Shown: one piece after another, positions 23,915 through 33,368 of the stretch
Layout of the letters: each line of letters begins with the position of its first letter
Numbering within the stretch: position 1 is the first letter of the stretch
Source: Microvirga sp. KLBC 81
Lineage (GTDB): Bacteria; Pseudomonadota; Alphaproteobacteria; Rhizobiales; Beijerinckiaceae
Assembly (NCBI RefSeq): GCF_003075415.1
Contig: NZ_QDAH01000006.1
Span: forward strand, 62,001 to 126,000
Direction: 5' to 3'
Length of the DNA stretch: 64,000 bases
Translations under genes and position numbers: made by a program
Notes under the pieces: model-generated
The model's input: the letters and a program-made list of their open reading frames with translations, nothing else
Databases searched by the model: none
What the model was told of the DNA's origin: nothing

Positions 23915-26068
23915 ATGAACCAAGCTCCTCGCATCGACCGCCGCGCCTCGATCTGTCCGCACGATTGTCCCTCTGCCTGCTCCCTCGACGTGGAGGTGAT
24001 CGACGGCAAGAGCATTGGGCGTGTGCACGGGGCCAAGACCAACAGCTACACGGCGGGCGTCATCTGCGCGAAGGTGGCGCGCTATGCCGAGCGCATTCAC
24101 CATCCGGACCGGCTGCTCTATCCGCTGAAGCGGACGGGCCCGAAGGGATCGGGCCAGTTCGAACGGATTTCATGGGATGAGGCGCTCGATACCGTCGCGA
24201 AGGCCTTCCTGAAGGCGGAAGCCGAGTTCGGCTCAGAGTCCGTCTGGCCCTACTACTACGCGGGCACCATGGGCCTCGTGATGCGCGACGGCATCAACCG
24301 CCTGCGCCATGTGAAGAAATATTCCGGCCAGTATTCCACCATCTGCACGCCCATGGGCTGGACCGGCTATGTGGCCGGCACGGGCAAGCTCGCAGGCTCC
24401 GACCCGCGCGAGATGGCGGTCTCCGATTGCGTGGTGATCTGGGGCACGAACCCGGTCCACACCCAGGTCAATGTGATGACTCATGCCATGCGCGCCCGGA
24501 AGGAGCGCGGGGCCAAAATCGTCGCCATCGACATCTACATGAACGCCACCATGAAGCAGGCCGACATGGCGCTTCTGGTGAAGCCGGGCACCGACGGCGC
24601 GCTCGCCTGCGCGGTGATGCATGTTCTCTTCCGCAATTCCTACGCGGATTGGGATTATCTGGAGCGCTACACCGATCACCCTCGCGAATTGGAAGCACAT
24701 CTCAAGACCCGTGATCCCGTCTGGGCCTCGGACATCACTGGCCTGTCGGTCGAGGAGATCGAGGCTTTCGCAAAGCTCGTCGGCGAGACCAAGCGCACCT
24801 TCTTCCGCCTCGGATACGGCTTCGGCCGCCAGCGCAACGGCGCGGTCAACATGCATGCGGCTGCCTGCATTCCGGCGGTGACCGGTGCCTGGCAATACGA
24901 AGGCGGCGGCGCGTTCCATTCGAACAGCGGCATCTTCAAGTGGAACAAGGCGCTGATCGAAGGTCATGAGGCCATCGACGGCTCGATCCGTCAGCTCGAC
25001 CAGTCGCAGATCGGCCGGGTGCTCACCGGCGACGCTGATGCGCTCTATAATGGTCCGCCGATCAAGGCGATGCTGATCCAGAATACCAATCCGGTCACCG
25101 TTGCGCCGGAGCAGGAGCTGGTGAAGCAGGGCTTCGCGCGTGAGGATCTGTTCGTCTGCGTGCACGAGCAGTTCATGACCGAGACGGCGATGATGGCCGA
25201 TATCGTGCTGCCCGCGACCATGTTCATGGAGCACGACGATCTGTATTCCGGCGGCGGACACCAACATTTCCAGATCGGCCCGAAGCTCATCGATCCGCCC
25301 GGCGAATGCTGGTCGAACCACGAGGTGACACGCGCACTCGCCAAGCGCCTGGGAGCCGAGCATCGTGGCTTCGACATGGAGCCACGCGAGATCATCGATT
25401 GGACCCTGCGTAATTCCGGCTGGGGCAGCATCGAGGAGTTGGAGCTTGCGGTCCATAAGGATGTGCAGCCGCCCTTCGAGGAGGCGCATTATCTGAAAGG
25501 CTTCGGCTATCCGGACGGCAAGTTTCGGTTCAAGCCCGATTGGACGTCGGTCCCGTCCTACAACAACGGGCCGATGGGGCCTTACGCCAACATGCCCGCG
25601 CTGCCTGACCACTGGGCGGTCATCGAAGATGCGACGTGCGATTATCCCTTCCGTCTCGCCACGAGCCCGGCCCGCAGCTTCCTGAATACCTCATTCACCG
25701 AGACGCCGGGCTCGGTTGCCAAGGAGGGCAGGCCCGAGGTGATGCTCCATCCGCTCGATGCGGAGCGGCAGGGTATTGCCGACGGCGACTGGGTGAAGCT
25801 CAGGAACCATCGCGGCGAGGTGTTCCTGCGAGCGCGTCTGTTCGATGGCGTGCGTCGTGGCGTGCTGATCGCGGAAGGCATCTGGCCCAACAAGGCGCAT
25901 CCTCTGGGCCGCGGCATCAACACGCTCACCGGTGGCGATCAGGTGGCGCCCTATGGCGGGGCTGCCTTCCACGACAACCGGGTGGCGCTTGAAAGGGTCG
26001 GTGCGGATCTGGAGGTCGAGACACCTGTCGTCACTGTTCGTGAAAGGACTGAGCCGGTTGCCGGCTAA
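23915..26068 (+). CDS. Cytoplasmic molybdopterin oxidoreductase with [4Fe-4S] cluster
   Basis: 717 residues. The N-terminus binds a [4Fe-4S] cluster through C14-x3-C18-x3-C22-x28-C51. The bis-MGD catalytic fold follows, with WGTNPVHTQ, the MADIVLPATMFMEHDD motif of the MopB domain and a C-terminal molydopterin dinucleotide-binding beta barrel (MLHPLDAERQGIADGDWVKLRN). No twin-arginine signal or membrane anchor is present, so the enzyme is cytoplasmic. It groups with the large family annotated as BisC/formate dehydrogenase-like, but the substrate is unknown. No electron-transfer subunit or chaperone gene adjoins it, and the start has no obvious ribosome-binding site. Confidence 0.88.
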   Translation: MNQAPRIDRRASICPHDCPSACSLDVEVIDGKSIGRVHGAKTNSYTAGVICAKVARYAERIHHPDRLLYPLKRTGPKGSGQFERISWDEALDTVAKAFLKAEAEFGSESVWPYYYAGTMGLVMRDGINRLRHVKKYSGQYSTICTPMGWTGYVAGTGKLAGSDPREMAVSDCVVIWGTNPVHTQVNVMTHAMRARKERGAKIVAIDIYMNATMKQADMALLVKPGTDGALACAVMHVLFRNSYADWDYLERYTDHPRELEAHLKTRDPVWASDITGLSVEEIEAFAKLVGETKRTFFRLGYGFGRQRNGAVNMHAAACIPAVTGAWQYEGGGAFHSNSGIFKWNKALIEGHEAIDGSIRQLDQSQIGRVLTGDADALYNGPPIKAMLIQNTNPVTVAPEQELVKQGFAREDLFVCVHEQFMTETAMMADIVLPATMFMEHDDLYSGGGHQHFQIGPKLIDPPGECWSNHEVTRALAKRLGAEHRGFDMEPREIIDWTLRNSGWGSIEELELAVHKDVQPPFEEAHYLKGFGYPDGKFRFKPDWTSVPSYNNGPMGPYANMPALPDHWAVIEDATCDYPFRLATSPARSFLNTSFTETPGSVAKEGRPEVMLHPLDAERQGIADGDWVKLRNHRGEVFLRARLFDGVRRGVLIAEGIWPNKAHPLGRGINTLTGGDQVAPYGGAAFHDNRVALERVGADLEVETPVVTVRERTEPVAG

Positions 26069-26082
26069 GAACGAAATACAGC

Positions 26083-26184
26083 CCTCACCCTGAGGAGCGA
26101 AGCGTCTCGAAGGGCGAGGGCGTCTCCAGCGCGCAACTGGATCCTCCTTCGAGACGCAGACGCAGTCTGCTCCTCAGGATGAGG
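26083..26184. repeat. 103-bp palindromic repeat, copy 2
   Basis: Left end CCTCACCCTGAGGAG, inner TCTCGAAGG...TCCTTCGAGA arms and right end CTCCTCAGGATGAGG. It lies after the oxidoreductase gene. Confidence 0.85.
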
Positions 26185-26302
26185 TTGAGGCTGCGGAAGC
26201 CGGTGAGACCTTCTTAAGCCTATTTTCGCGTAAGCCTTGAACCGAAACGGCCAAGGCTGTTCTTAAGCTCCGACATGAACATTGTTCCCTGGGGAGCTTT
26301 CC

Positions 26303-26665
26303 ATGATTTCGACCTTCCGCGCGCTGCTGACGGCTGCGGCCATCAGCAGCAGCGCCACGGCAGCCTTTGCCGCGGCTTCCAGCACGCCCACGATGTACGA
26401 GCCCGATCCGGCTCTCAAGACCGCCAGCGTTTCCGAGCTGCGCGAGCGCGTGAGCCAAGCCTGCGCCATCATTCAGGCCAAGCTGCAGGGCGTCACAGAG
26501 ATTTCCTTGAGCAAGAAGTGCGATTGCTATGCGGGCCGCACCATGCGCGCCCTGAGTGCCGATGAGGTGCGGGCTTACCGCGATACGGGCGTGTTCAACG
26601 AAGCCGCCCGCGAAAAGGCGCTCTCGGCCATCGATGCGTGCAAGCTGCAGCGTCCGCAGCTGTAA
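26303..26665 (+). CDS. Small secreted protein of unknown function
   Basis: 120 residues with a signal peptide (MISTFRALLTAAAISSS to about residue 24) and a mature helical domain holding four cysteines (SQACAI, KKCDCYAGRTM and DACKL). Three conserved-looking features are CDCYAGRTMRALS, AYRDTGVFN and the final CKLQRP. GGGGAG upstream of ATG 26303 supports this start. Likely periplasmic with disulfides; no family recognised. Confidence 0.75.
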   Translation: MISTFRALLTAAAISSSATAAFAAASSTPTMYEPDPALKTASVSELRERVSQACAIIQAKLQGVTEISLSKKCDCYAGRTMRALSADEVRAYRDTGVFNEAAREKALSAIDACKLQRPQL

Positions 26666-26677
26666 GCAATCACCCAT

Positions 26678-26765
26678 GTCATCACCGGCCTGGTGCCGGT
26701 GATCTCGATGATGAGAAGCGCAGCGCCCTACGGATCGGGATGGCCGGGACAAGCCCGGCCATGAC
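26678..26765. repeat. GTCAT/ATGAC repeat without inserted palindrome
   Basis: Arms ATCACCGGCC-tggt-GCCGGTGAT and TGGCCGGG-acaa-GCCCGGCCA with outer GTCAT and ATGAC, 88 bp. It has the same outer hairpins as 8410-8602 but a different, palindrome-free middle. Confidence 0.8.
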
Positions 26766-26778
26766 GAGGGAGGGTCGG

Positions 26779-27423
26779 TCAAACAGGCGAGCGCAGGGCG
26801 CCCTTGCCGTCCCAGCTTCGAGAGAACACGACGCGTCCGCCTTCGAGACGGGCGCTGCCGTCACAGACCATGCGCAGGGCCTGCGGATAGAGAAGGTGCT
26901 CCTGCACGAGAATGCGCGCGGCGAGGCTCTCTTCCGTGTCGCCGGGGAGCACCGGCACGGCGGCCTGGGCGATGATGGGGCCGGCATCGAGTTCCGGCAC
27001 CACGAAATGCACCGTGCAGCCATGGATGAGCACGCCTTCTGCAATCGCGCGGCGATGGGTGTGCACGCCGCGGAACAGGGGCAGGAGGGAAGGGTGGATG
27101 TTGATCATCTTTCCGGCCCAGCGCTCCACGAACCAGTCGGTGAGCACGCGCATGAAGCCGGCCAAGCAGATGAACTCGATGCGGTGTTCGCTCAGCACCG
27201 CATCCATGGCCTGCTCGAAATCCTCACGGGTGGGGTGAGACTTGTGATCGATGACGGCCGTCGCGATACCCGCAGCCCGAGCGCGCTCGAGCCCGGCCGC
27301 ATCGGGGCGGTTCGAGAGAACGAGGGCGATCTCGGCCGGGAAGCCGGGCGCGGATGCGGCCTCGATCAGCGAGACCATGTTGGACCCGCGCCCGGAAATC
27401 AGAACGGCAACGCGGCGGGCCAT
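26779..27423 (-). CDS. purN: Phosphoribosylglycinamide formyltransferase
   Basis: 214 residues. The formyl-transfer residues are present: N108 and H110 in MINIHPSLLPLFRG, and D146 in ELDAGPI. The N-terminal ISGRGSNM loop binds the phosphate of GAR. PurN uses 10-formyl-tetrahydrofolate to formylate GAR in step three of purine synthesis. Its ATG (27423) overlaps the last base of purM's stop region, so the two genes are co-translated as purMN, an arrangement shared by many proteobacteria. The C-terminus is a few residues longer than usual. Confidence 0.96.
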   Translation of the reverse strand: MARRVAVLISGRGSNMVSLIEAASAPGFPAEIALVLSNRPDAAGLERARAAGIATAVIDHKSHPTREDFEQAMDAVLSEHRIEFICLAGFMRVLTDWFVERWAGKMINIHPSLLPLFRGVHTHRRAIAEGVLIHGCTVHFVVPELDAGPIIAQAAVPVLPGDTEESLAARILVQEHLLYPQALRMVCDGSARLEGGRVVFSRSWDGKGALRSPV

Positions 27424-28490
27424 CAGAGCTTCAGTGACCCTGCGGTCTGCACGCGCTCGCCGCCCGCATGGGCGATGGTCTCGCCGATGCGGACCGGGTT
27501 CTCATCCGCCTGACGAAGGCGCTCGATGACCGCGTCTGCCTTGTCGGCACTCGCCACCACGATCATGCCGATGCCGCAGTTGAAGGTGCGCAGCATCTCG
27601 GCTTCCGCCACGCCGCCGGCACGGCTCAGCCAGCCGAACACGGGCGGGACGGGGATAGCGTTCAGATCGAGCCGCACGCCGACGCCGTCGGGCAACACGC
27701 GCGGAATATTGTCGGGGAAGCCGCCGCCGGTGATGTGGCAGAGGGCGTTGATCCCGTCGCCGCCCTTCAGGACCTGGAGGAGGGCCTTCACGTAGATCCG
27801 GGTCGGCTCGAGCAGGGCTTGGGCCAGCGTCCTGTCGGAAGCGAACGGAGCCGGTGCATTCCAGGAGAGACCAGAGTGATCCACGATCCGGCGCACGAGC
27901 GAGAAGCCGTTGGAATGAACGCCCGACGAGGGCAGGCCGATGAGCACGTCACCCACCTTCACGTCTTTGGGCAGAAGCGTGCCCCGTTCGGCTGCGCCCA
28001 CCGCGAAGCCCGCGAGATCGTAGTCGCCCTTGGCGTAGAGGCCCGGCATCTCGGCCGTCTCGCCGCCGATGAGCGCGCAGCCTGCCTGGAGGCAGCCCTC
28101 GGCGATGCCCTTCACGATATGGACGCCTACCTCGGGTGAGAGCTTTCCGGTCGCGAAATAATCGAGGAAGAAGAGGGGCTCCGCGCCCTGAACGATGATA
28201 TCGTTCACGCACATGGCCACGAGATCGATGCCAATCGTGTCGTGAATGCCGGTGTCGATGGCGATCTTCACCTTGGTGCCTACGCCGTCATTGGCGGCCA
28301 CCAGGATCGGGTCCTTGAAGCCGGCTGCCTTGAGATCGAAGAGGCCACCGAAACCGCCGATCTCCGCGTCCGCCCCGGGGCGGCGCGTGGACCGCACCAA
28401 GGGTTTGATCTGGTCGACCATGGCATTGCCCGCGTCGATATCGACGCCCGCTTGGGCATAGGTCAGGCCGTTCGTCTGCTTCTCGGTCAT
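27423..28490 (-). CDS. purM: Phosphoribosylformylglycinamidine cyclo-ligase (AIR synthetase)
   Basis: 355 residues from ATG 28490, which follows GGGGTGT. The family motifs are all there: [71 protein letters not shown] and [13 protein letters not shown]. PurM closes the imidazole ring using ATP in step five of purine synthesis. A GTG two codons upstream is in frame but overlaps the ribosome-binding site. It is the first gene of purMN and divergent from the phospholipid synthase gene. Confidence 0.97.
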   Translation of the reverse strand: MTEKQTNGLTYAQAGVDIDAGNAMVDQIKPLVRSTRRPGADAEIGGFGGLFDLKAAGFKDPILVAANDGVGTKVKIAIDTGIHDTIGIDLVAMCVNDIIVQGAEPLFFLDYFATGKLSPEVGVHIVKGIAEGCLQAGCALIGGETAEMPGLYAKGDYDLAGFAVGAAERGTLLPKDVKVGDVLIGLPSSGVHSNGFSLVRRIVDHSGLSWNAPAPFASDRTLAQALLEPTRIYVKALLQVLKGGDGINALCHITGGGFPDNIPRVLPDGVGVRLDLNAIPVPPVFGWLSRAGGVAEAEMLRTFNCGIGMIVVASADKADAVIERLRQADENPVRIGETIAHAGGERVQTAGSLKL

Positions 28491-28577
28491 GGGCACACCC
28501 CGTGTTGGGGTGGGGAGTAAGGCTAGAGAGGGCGGGAGGCAAGGGGTTTCAGCTTTTCTACAAACGACAGTGACATC

Positions 28578-28606
28578 GTCATCCCCGGAACAAGCCCGGC
28601 CATGAC
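28578..28606. repeat. Short hybrid copy of the GTCAT/ATGAC repeat
   Basis: GTCATCCCCGG-aacaa-GCCCGGCCATGAC joins the left arm of one hairpin type with the right arm of another, so the element is only 29 bp. It lies in the purM/phospholipid synthase divergent region. Confidence 0.65.
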
Positions 28607-28688
28607 GGAAGGAGACCGTGTAAGATATTTCCTTTCCTTAACTCCAAACATTGAACTTATCCCCCCGACCCGGCATCATCGTTGCACG

Positions 28689-29219
28689 ATGACCATCCCG
28701 AACCTCATCACCATTGCCCGGCTCATCATGGTCCCCATCGTGATCGTCATGATCATGCAGCAACGATGGGCGGCGGCCTTCATTCTGTTCGTGGTGGCAG
28801 GCGTCTCGGACGCGGTCGACGGGTTCATTGCCCGGCATTTCAACATGAAAAGCGAGTTCGGGGCCTATATCGATCCTCTGGCCGACAAGTCGCTGCTGGT
28901 ATCGATCTATGTGTCCCTGGCGGTGGTGGGGGCGATCCCGAGCTGGCTTGCTATCGTCGTGGTGTCGCGGGATGCCATGATCGTGTCGGCCGTGCTCCTG
29001 TCCTGGGTCATGAGCCGCCCGGTCGAGATCAAGCCGATCCTCGTAAGCAAGCTGAATACGGGCGCGCAGATCGGCTTTGCGGCCTTCGCGCTTGCCGCCA
29101 ACGCCTATGGGGTCGAATTGGGAGGGCTTGAGGATATCGTGATGCTGGCTGTCGCCACCTTGACCGTAGCTTCCGCAGGTGCCTATCTCGGCGGCTGGCT
29201 GCGGCACATGGCAGGCTGA
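28689..29219 (+). CDS. CDP-alcohol phosphatidyltransferase family protein
   Basis: 176 residues with about five membrane helices and the complete CDP-alcohol signature D41-x2-D44-G-x2-A-R-x8-G-x3-D62-x3-D66. Such enzymes transfer a phosphatidyl group from CDP-diacylglycerol to an alcohol; phosphatidylglycerol-phosphate synthase (PgsA-like) or cardiolipin synthase are the likely options in this clade, but the acceptor cannot be told from motifs alone. ATG 28689 starts MTIPNLITIARL directly before the first helix. The AI-2E-type permease gene follows 32 bases later. Confidence 0.92.
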   Translation: MTIPNLITIARLIMVPIVIVMIMQQRWAAAFILFVVAGVSDAVDGFIARHFNMKSEFGAYIDPLADKSLLVSIYVSLAVVGAIPSWLAIVVVSRDAMIVSAVLLSWVMSRPVEIKPILVSKLNTGAQIGFAAFALAANAYGVELGGLEDIVMLAVATLTVASAGAYLGGWLRHMAG

Positions 29220-29251
29220 AGGCTCTCACCGTTTCGGGCTATGGAGTACCA

Positions 29252-30367
29252 ATGACGATCCAACGGCAGATCGGGTTCTGGATTGCAGCGCTGGTCGTGG
29301 CAGTGTTTCTGCTCTTCGTCCTTCGCGGCATTCTTCTGCCGTTCGTGGCGGGCTTTGCTCTGGCCTATCTGCTCGATCCTCTGGCGGATCGGCTGCAAAA
29401 GATCGGGATCGGGCGGTTGGGCGCGAGCCTTCTCATCCTGGTACTCTTCGTCCTCGTCTTCATCATTACCCTCATGATCCTGGTGCCGTTCGCGGTGCAG
29501 CAGGTCGGCGCCTTCGTGGAGCGGGTTCCGAGCTACGTGGCAAGGCTCCAGGAACTCGCCAGCGAGCAGTTGAGGCCTCTTCTCCTGCGGCTTGGGGCGA
29601 ACGGTTCCCTACCGGAAATGCAGACCTCCGTCGGCAACCTGATCAGCCAAGGCCTTGCTTGGATCGCCACCTTCCTGCAGGGGCTGTGGTCCGGTGGGCA
29701 GGCATTGCTCAGCATTTTCTCCCTGCTCGTGGTGACGCCGGTGGTCGCTTTCTACATGCTGGTCGACTGGGATCGCATGGTGAAGACGGTCGATTCCTGG
29801 ATGCCGGTTCGCCAGCGGGACACGATCCGCGCCATCGCCCGTGACATCGACCGGGCCATTGCGGGTTTCGTGCGCGGGCAGGCTCTGGTGTGCATCATTC
29901 TGGGCACCTTCTATGCGGTGGGCCTTGCCGTCATCGGCCTGAACTTCGGCGCCCTCATCGGCATGACCGCGGGCCTCTTGAGCTTCATCCCCTATGTGGG
30001 CTCGCTCACCGGCCTCATTCTCTCCATGGGTGTCGCCATCGTGCAGTTCTGGCCCGACTGGACCATGATCCTGGCAACCCTCGGCATCTTCGTGTTCGGT
30101 CAGTTCGTGGAAGGCAACATCCTCTCGCCCAAGCTGGTGGGCGACTCGGTGGGCCTCCACCCGGTCTGGCTCATGTTCGCACTGCTCGCCTTCGGTGCGC
30201 TTTTCGGATTCGTCGGGCTGCTGCTCGCCGTGCCGCTCGCCGCCGCCATGGGCGTGATCGCGCGTTTTGCATTGAGCCAGTACCTGGCGAGCCCGCTCTA
30301 TCGCGGCCCGGGCGGCCCGGTGATCATCCACCCGAAGGTCGAGGATAAGGTCGATCTCGATGCGTGA
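29252..30367 (+). CDS. AI-2E transporter family permease (PerM/TqsA-like)
   Basis: 371 residues with about eight membrane helices. Its long cytoplasmic or amphipathic section runs from about residue 75 to 150, and the family motif region is QFVEGNILSPKLVGDSVGLHPVWLMFALLAFGALFG. Members export small molecules or act as Na+/H+ antiporters; a specific role is not deducible, and no quorum-sensing gene is near. It lies between a phospholipid synthase gene and hdaA, which its 3' end overlaps by eight bases. Confidence 0.92.
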   Translation: MTIQRQIGFWIAALVVAVFLLFVLRGILLPFVAGFALAYLLDPLADRLQKIGIGRLGASLLILVLFVLVFIITLMILVPFAVQQVGAFVERVPSYVARLQELASEQLRPLLLRLGANGSLPEMQTSVGNLISQGLAWIATFLQGLWSGGQALLSIFSLLVVTPVVAFYMLVDWDRMVKTVDSWMPVRQRDTIRAIARDIDRAIAGFVRGQALVCIILGTFYAVGLAVIGLNFGALIGMTAGLLSFIPYVGSLTGLILSMGVAIVQFWPDWTMILATLGIFVFGQFVEGNILSPKLVGDSVGLHPVWLMFALLAFGALFGFVGLLLAVPLAAAMGVIARFALSQYLASPLYRGPGGPVIIHPKVEDKVDLDA

Positions 30368-31052
30368 TGCGCCCAAGCAGCTGGCCTTCGATCTGCCCCT
30401 CGATCCGCGCTTCGGGGCGGAGGATTTCCTCGTCAGTCCTTCCAACGAACAGGCCTATGGCCTCATCGAAAGCTGGCCGGACTGGCCGGATACGATCCTC
30501 CTGCTGATCGGCCCGCCAGGCAGCGGCAAGAGTCATCTCGCCTCCATCTGGGCGACGAACGCCCACGCCTGGACCATCGATGCGTCCGAGATCACGCACG
30601 ACAAGGTTCCGCATCTTGTCTCCAACGGGGCCCTTGCCATCGAGGACATGGATGGGGCCGAGCGGGACGAAGCGGCCCTGTTCCATCTGCTCAATCTGGC
30701 GCGGGAGAAAAAGGCCTATCTTCTGATCACCAGCGAGACGCCGCCGGACCGCTGGGGGCTGAAGACGCCGGATCTGCTCTCGCGCCTGCGGCTTGCTCCG
30801 AGCGTGACGCTCGACGCGCCGGACGACGCCCTGCTCAAGGCCGTTCTGGTCAAGCTCTTCGTCGACAGGCAACTCGTGGTCGACACTTCCGTTGTCGACT
30901 ATATTTCGCTTCGGATCGAGCGATCTCTGGCCAAGGCTTCGGAACTGGTGGCGCTTCTCGACAAGGAGGCGCTCAGCCGGGGCCGTCGTGTGTCGCGGGC
31001 CATCGCGGCCGAGATCCTCGGAGCCTCGCAGGAAACGGATGAAATCGAGTGA
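30360..31052 (+). CDS. hdaA: HdaA, regulator of DnaA inactivation
   Basis: 230 residues. A clamp-binding motif QLAFDL lies at 7-12. A DnaA-like AAA+ domain follows, with Walker [11 protein letters not shown] (K57), Walker B ALAIEDMD and a sensor/box VII region [11 protein letters not shown]. HdaA binds the DNA polymerase clamp and triggers ATP hydrolysis by DnaA after initiation, so each origin fires once per cycle. It lacks the DNA-binding domain of DnaA, as expected. It overlaps the preceding permease gene, and its stop overlaps the ppk GTG (GTGA), implying one transcript. Confidence 0.93.
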   Translation: MRDAPKQLAFDLPLDPRFGAEDFLVSPSNEQAYGLIESWPDWPDTILLLIGPPGSGKSHLASIWATNAHAWTIDASEITHDKVPHLVSNGALAIEDMDGAERDEAALFHLLNLAREKKAYLLITSETPPDRWGLKTPDLLSRLRLAPSVTLDAPDDALLKAVLVKLFVDRQLVVDTSVVDYISLRIERSLAKASELVALLDKEALSRGRRVSRAIAAEILGASQETDEIE

Positions 31053-33367
31053 AGCCTGATCCCACCGCATTGTCGTCGAACCTTCGTGAAACTGTCACGA
31101 AGCCCAGAGCAAAACGGACGCCGAAGAAGGAAACGGCGGAGGTCGAAGTGCGTAATACGATGGCCTTAAGGGACGTGGAGATTGTCAGCGAGGCCCCCTT
31201 GCCGAAGGCCCCGCCGGATATCGAGCTCGACGGCGCGGTGCTGCGCCAGTTTCCGCAGCGCTTCATCAATCGCGAGCTGTCTTGGCTGCAGTTCAATCAC
31301 CGGGTGCTCGAAGAGGCCAACAACCGCAACCATCCGCTGCTGGAGAAGTTGCGTTTCCTCTCCATCTCGGCGGAGAACCTTGACGAGTTCTTCATGGTCC
31401 GCGTCGCGGGCCTGCGCGGACAGGTGCGCTCCGGCGTCTCCACCATCTCGCAGGACGGGCTCTCGCCTCAGGAACAGCTGGCGAAGATTTCCGTCGAGGT
31501 GTCGAATCTTGCTTCCGACCAGCAGCGCCGCTGGGGCGAGCTTCGGGAGAGGCTGCAGGAGGAGGGCATCGTTCTCGTGGAGGGCGCGGGCCTGACGAAG
31601 CCTGAGGCCTCCTGGCTCGAGGATTACTTCCTCAACCACATCTTCCCGGTTCTCACGCCGCTCGCCATCGACCCGGCGCATCCGTTCCCGTTCATTCCGA
31701 ACCTCGGCTCGTCCATCGCGCTCAAGCTCGTGCGTCAGAGCGACGGCAAGGTGCTGAACGCGCTGATCCGCCTGCCATCGCGCGCCGAGCGCTTCATCCG
31801 CCTGCCGGATTTCTCCGAGACGGGATCCGCTCGCTTCATCGCGCTCGAACAGATGATCGTGCTCTACACGAGCCGCCTGTTCCCAGGCTACGAGGTGCAG
31901 GGGCAGGGCGCTTTCCGGGTCATTCGTGACTCCGATATCGAAGTGGAAGAAGAGGCCGAGGATCTGGTGCGCCTGTTCGAGACCGCCCTCAAGCAGCGCC
32001 GTCGCGGCAGCGTGATCCGCCTCGAAGTCGAGGCCGCAATGCCGGAGGATCTGCGCCTCTTCGTGGCCGAGGAGATGGAGGTTTCCAGCGACGAGGTGTT
32101 CGTCGTCGAGGGCATGATGGGCCTGCGCGATCTCTCGCAGCTCGTTGCGCTCGAACGCCCCGATCTCAAGTTCAAGCCTTACAATCCACGCTTCCCCGAG
32201 CGCATCCGCGAACACAGCGGCGATTGCTTCGCTGCCATCCGCGAGAAGGACATCATCGTCCATCACCCCTATGAATCCTTCGACGCGGTGGTGCAGTTCC
32301 TGCGTCAGGCGGCACGCGATCCGAACGTGGTCGCGATCAAGCAGACGCTCTATCGCACGTCGTCGGATTCACCCATCGTCGCTGCTCTTGCCGAGGCGGC
32401 GGAGGCGGGCAAGTCCGTCACAGCTCTCGTCGAGCTGAAGGCCCGCTTCGACGAAGAGGCGAATATCCGCTGGGCCCGCGACCTCGAACGCGCGGGCGCT
32501 CAGGTGGTGTTCGGCTTCATCGAGTTGAAGACCCACGCCAAGCTCTCCATGGTTGTGCGGCGCGAGGGCAGCCAGCTCATCACTTATTGCCATGTGGGCA
32601 CGGGCAACTACCACCCGATCACGGCGCGCATCTATACGGACCTCTCGTTCTTCACCGCCGATCCCGTGATCGGCCGGGACGTGTCGCGCATCTTCAACTT
32701 CGTGACCGGCTATGCGGAGCCGGCGGAGCTGGAGCGCATGGCGGTTTCGCCGCTGACCTTGAGAAAGCGTCTTCTTCAGCACATTCAGGAGGAGATCGCT
32801 CATGCCAAAGCCGGGCGGCCCGGAGCGATCTGGGGCAAGTGCAACTCGCTGGTCGACGCCGATATCATCGACGCGCTCTATGATGCGAGTGCGGCGGGCG
32901 TGCAGATCGATCTCATCGTGCGTGGCATCTGCTGCCTCAGGCCCGGCATCAAGGGCCTGTCGGAAAACATCCGCGTGAAGTCCATCGTCGGACGTTTCCT
33001 GGAGCACACGCGCATCTATGCCTTCGGCAACGGCCATGGGCTGCCGAATCCCAAGGCGCATGTGTACATCTCCTCAGCCGACCTGATGACGCGCAATCTA
33101 GACCGACGCGTGGAGGCACTGCTGCCCATCATCAACCCCACCGTCCATCAGCAGGTGCTGGATCAGATCATGCTCGCCAATCTCCTCGACAACGAGCAGA
33201 GCTGGAATGTTCTGTCGGATGGCACGAGCCGGCGCATCGTTCCGGCCAAGGGCGAGGAACCCTTCAACGCTCACAAGTATTTCATGACGAACCCAAGTCT
33301 TTCCGGACGCGGAAAATCCCTCAAGACGTCGAGCCCCAAGGCGCTCGCAAAACGTGGGCAGCGCTGA
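31049..33367 (+). CDS. ppk: Polyphosphate kinase 1
   Basis: 772 residues, longer than the usual 690-720 because of a Lys-rich N-terminal extension of about 60 residues. The core starts at [20 protein letters not shown]. The autophosphorylated histidine is H496 in KTHAKLSMV, with H515 in [11 protein letters not shown] at the expected distance. PPK1 reversibly polymerises the gamma phosphate of ATP into polyphosphate. GTG 31049 overlaps the hdaA stop; an internal ATG at 31160 would remove the extension. It is followed by the polyphosphatase gene ppx, overlapping or abutting it, so synthesis and breakdown are co-transcribed. Confidence 0.96.
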   Translation: MKPDPTALSSNLRETVTKPRAKRTPKKETAEVEVRNTMALRDVEIVSEAPLPKAPPDIELDGAVLRQFPQRFINRELSWLQFNHRVLEEANNRNHPLLEKLRFLSISAENLDEFFMVRVAGLRGQVRSGVSTISQDGLSPQEQLAKISVEVSNLASDQQRRWGELRERLQEEGIVLVEGAGLTKPEASWLEDYFLNHIFPVLTPLAIDPAHPFPFIPNLGSSIALKLVRQSDGKVLNALIRLPSRAERFIRLPDFSETGSARFIALEQMIVLYTSRLFPGYEVQGQGAFRVIRDSDIEVEEEAEDLVRLFETALKQRRRGSVIRLEVEAAMPEDLRLFVAEEMEVSSDEVFVVEGMMGLRDLSQLVALERPDLKFKPYNPRFPERIREHSGDCFAAIREKDIIVHHPYESFDAVVQFLRQAARDPNVVAIKQTLYRTSSDSPIVAALAEAAEAGKSVTALVELKARFDEEANIRWARDLERAGAQVVFGFIELKTHAKLSMVVRREGSQLITYCHVGTGNYHPITARIYTDLSFFTADPVIGRDVSRIFNFVTGYAEPAELERMAVSPLTLRKRLLQHIQEEIAHAKAGRPGAIWGKCNSLVDADIIDALYDASAAGVQIDLIVRGICCLRPGIKGLSENIRVKSIVGRFLEHTRIYAFGNGHGLPNPKAHVYISSADLMTRNLDRRVEALLPIINPTVHQQVLDQIMLANLLDNEQSWNVLSDGTSRRIVPAKGEEPFNAHKYFMTNPSLSGRGKSLKTSSPKALAKRGQR

Positions 33368-33368
33368 C

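Noticed and set aside
24233-25612. A 459-codon open frame antisense to the molybdopterin oxidoreductase
   Set aside because: No recognisable motif, entirely within a well-supported gene.
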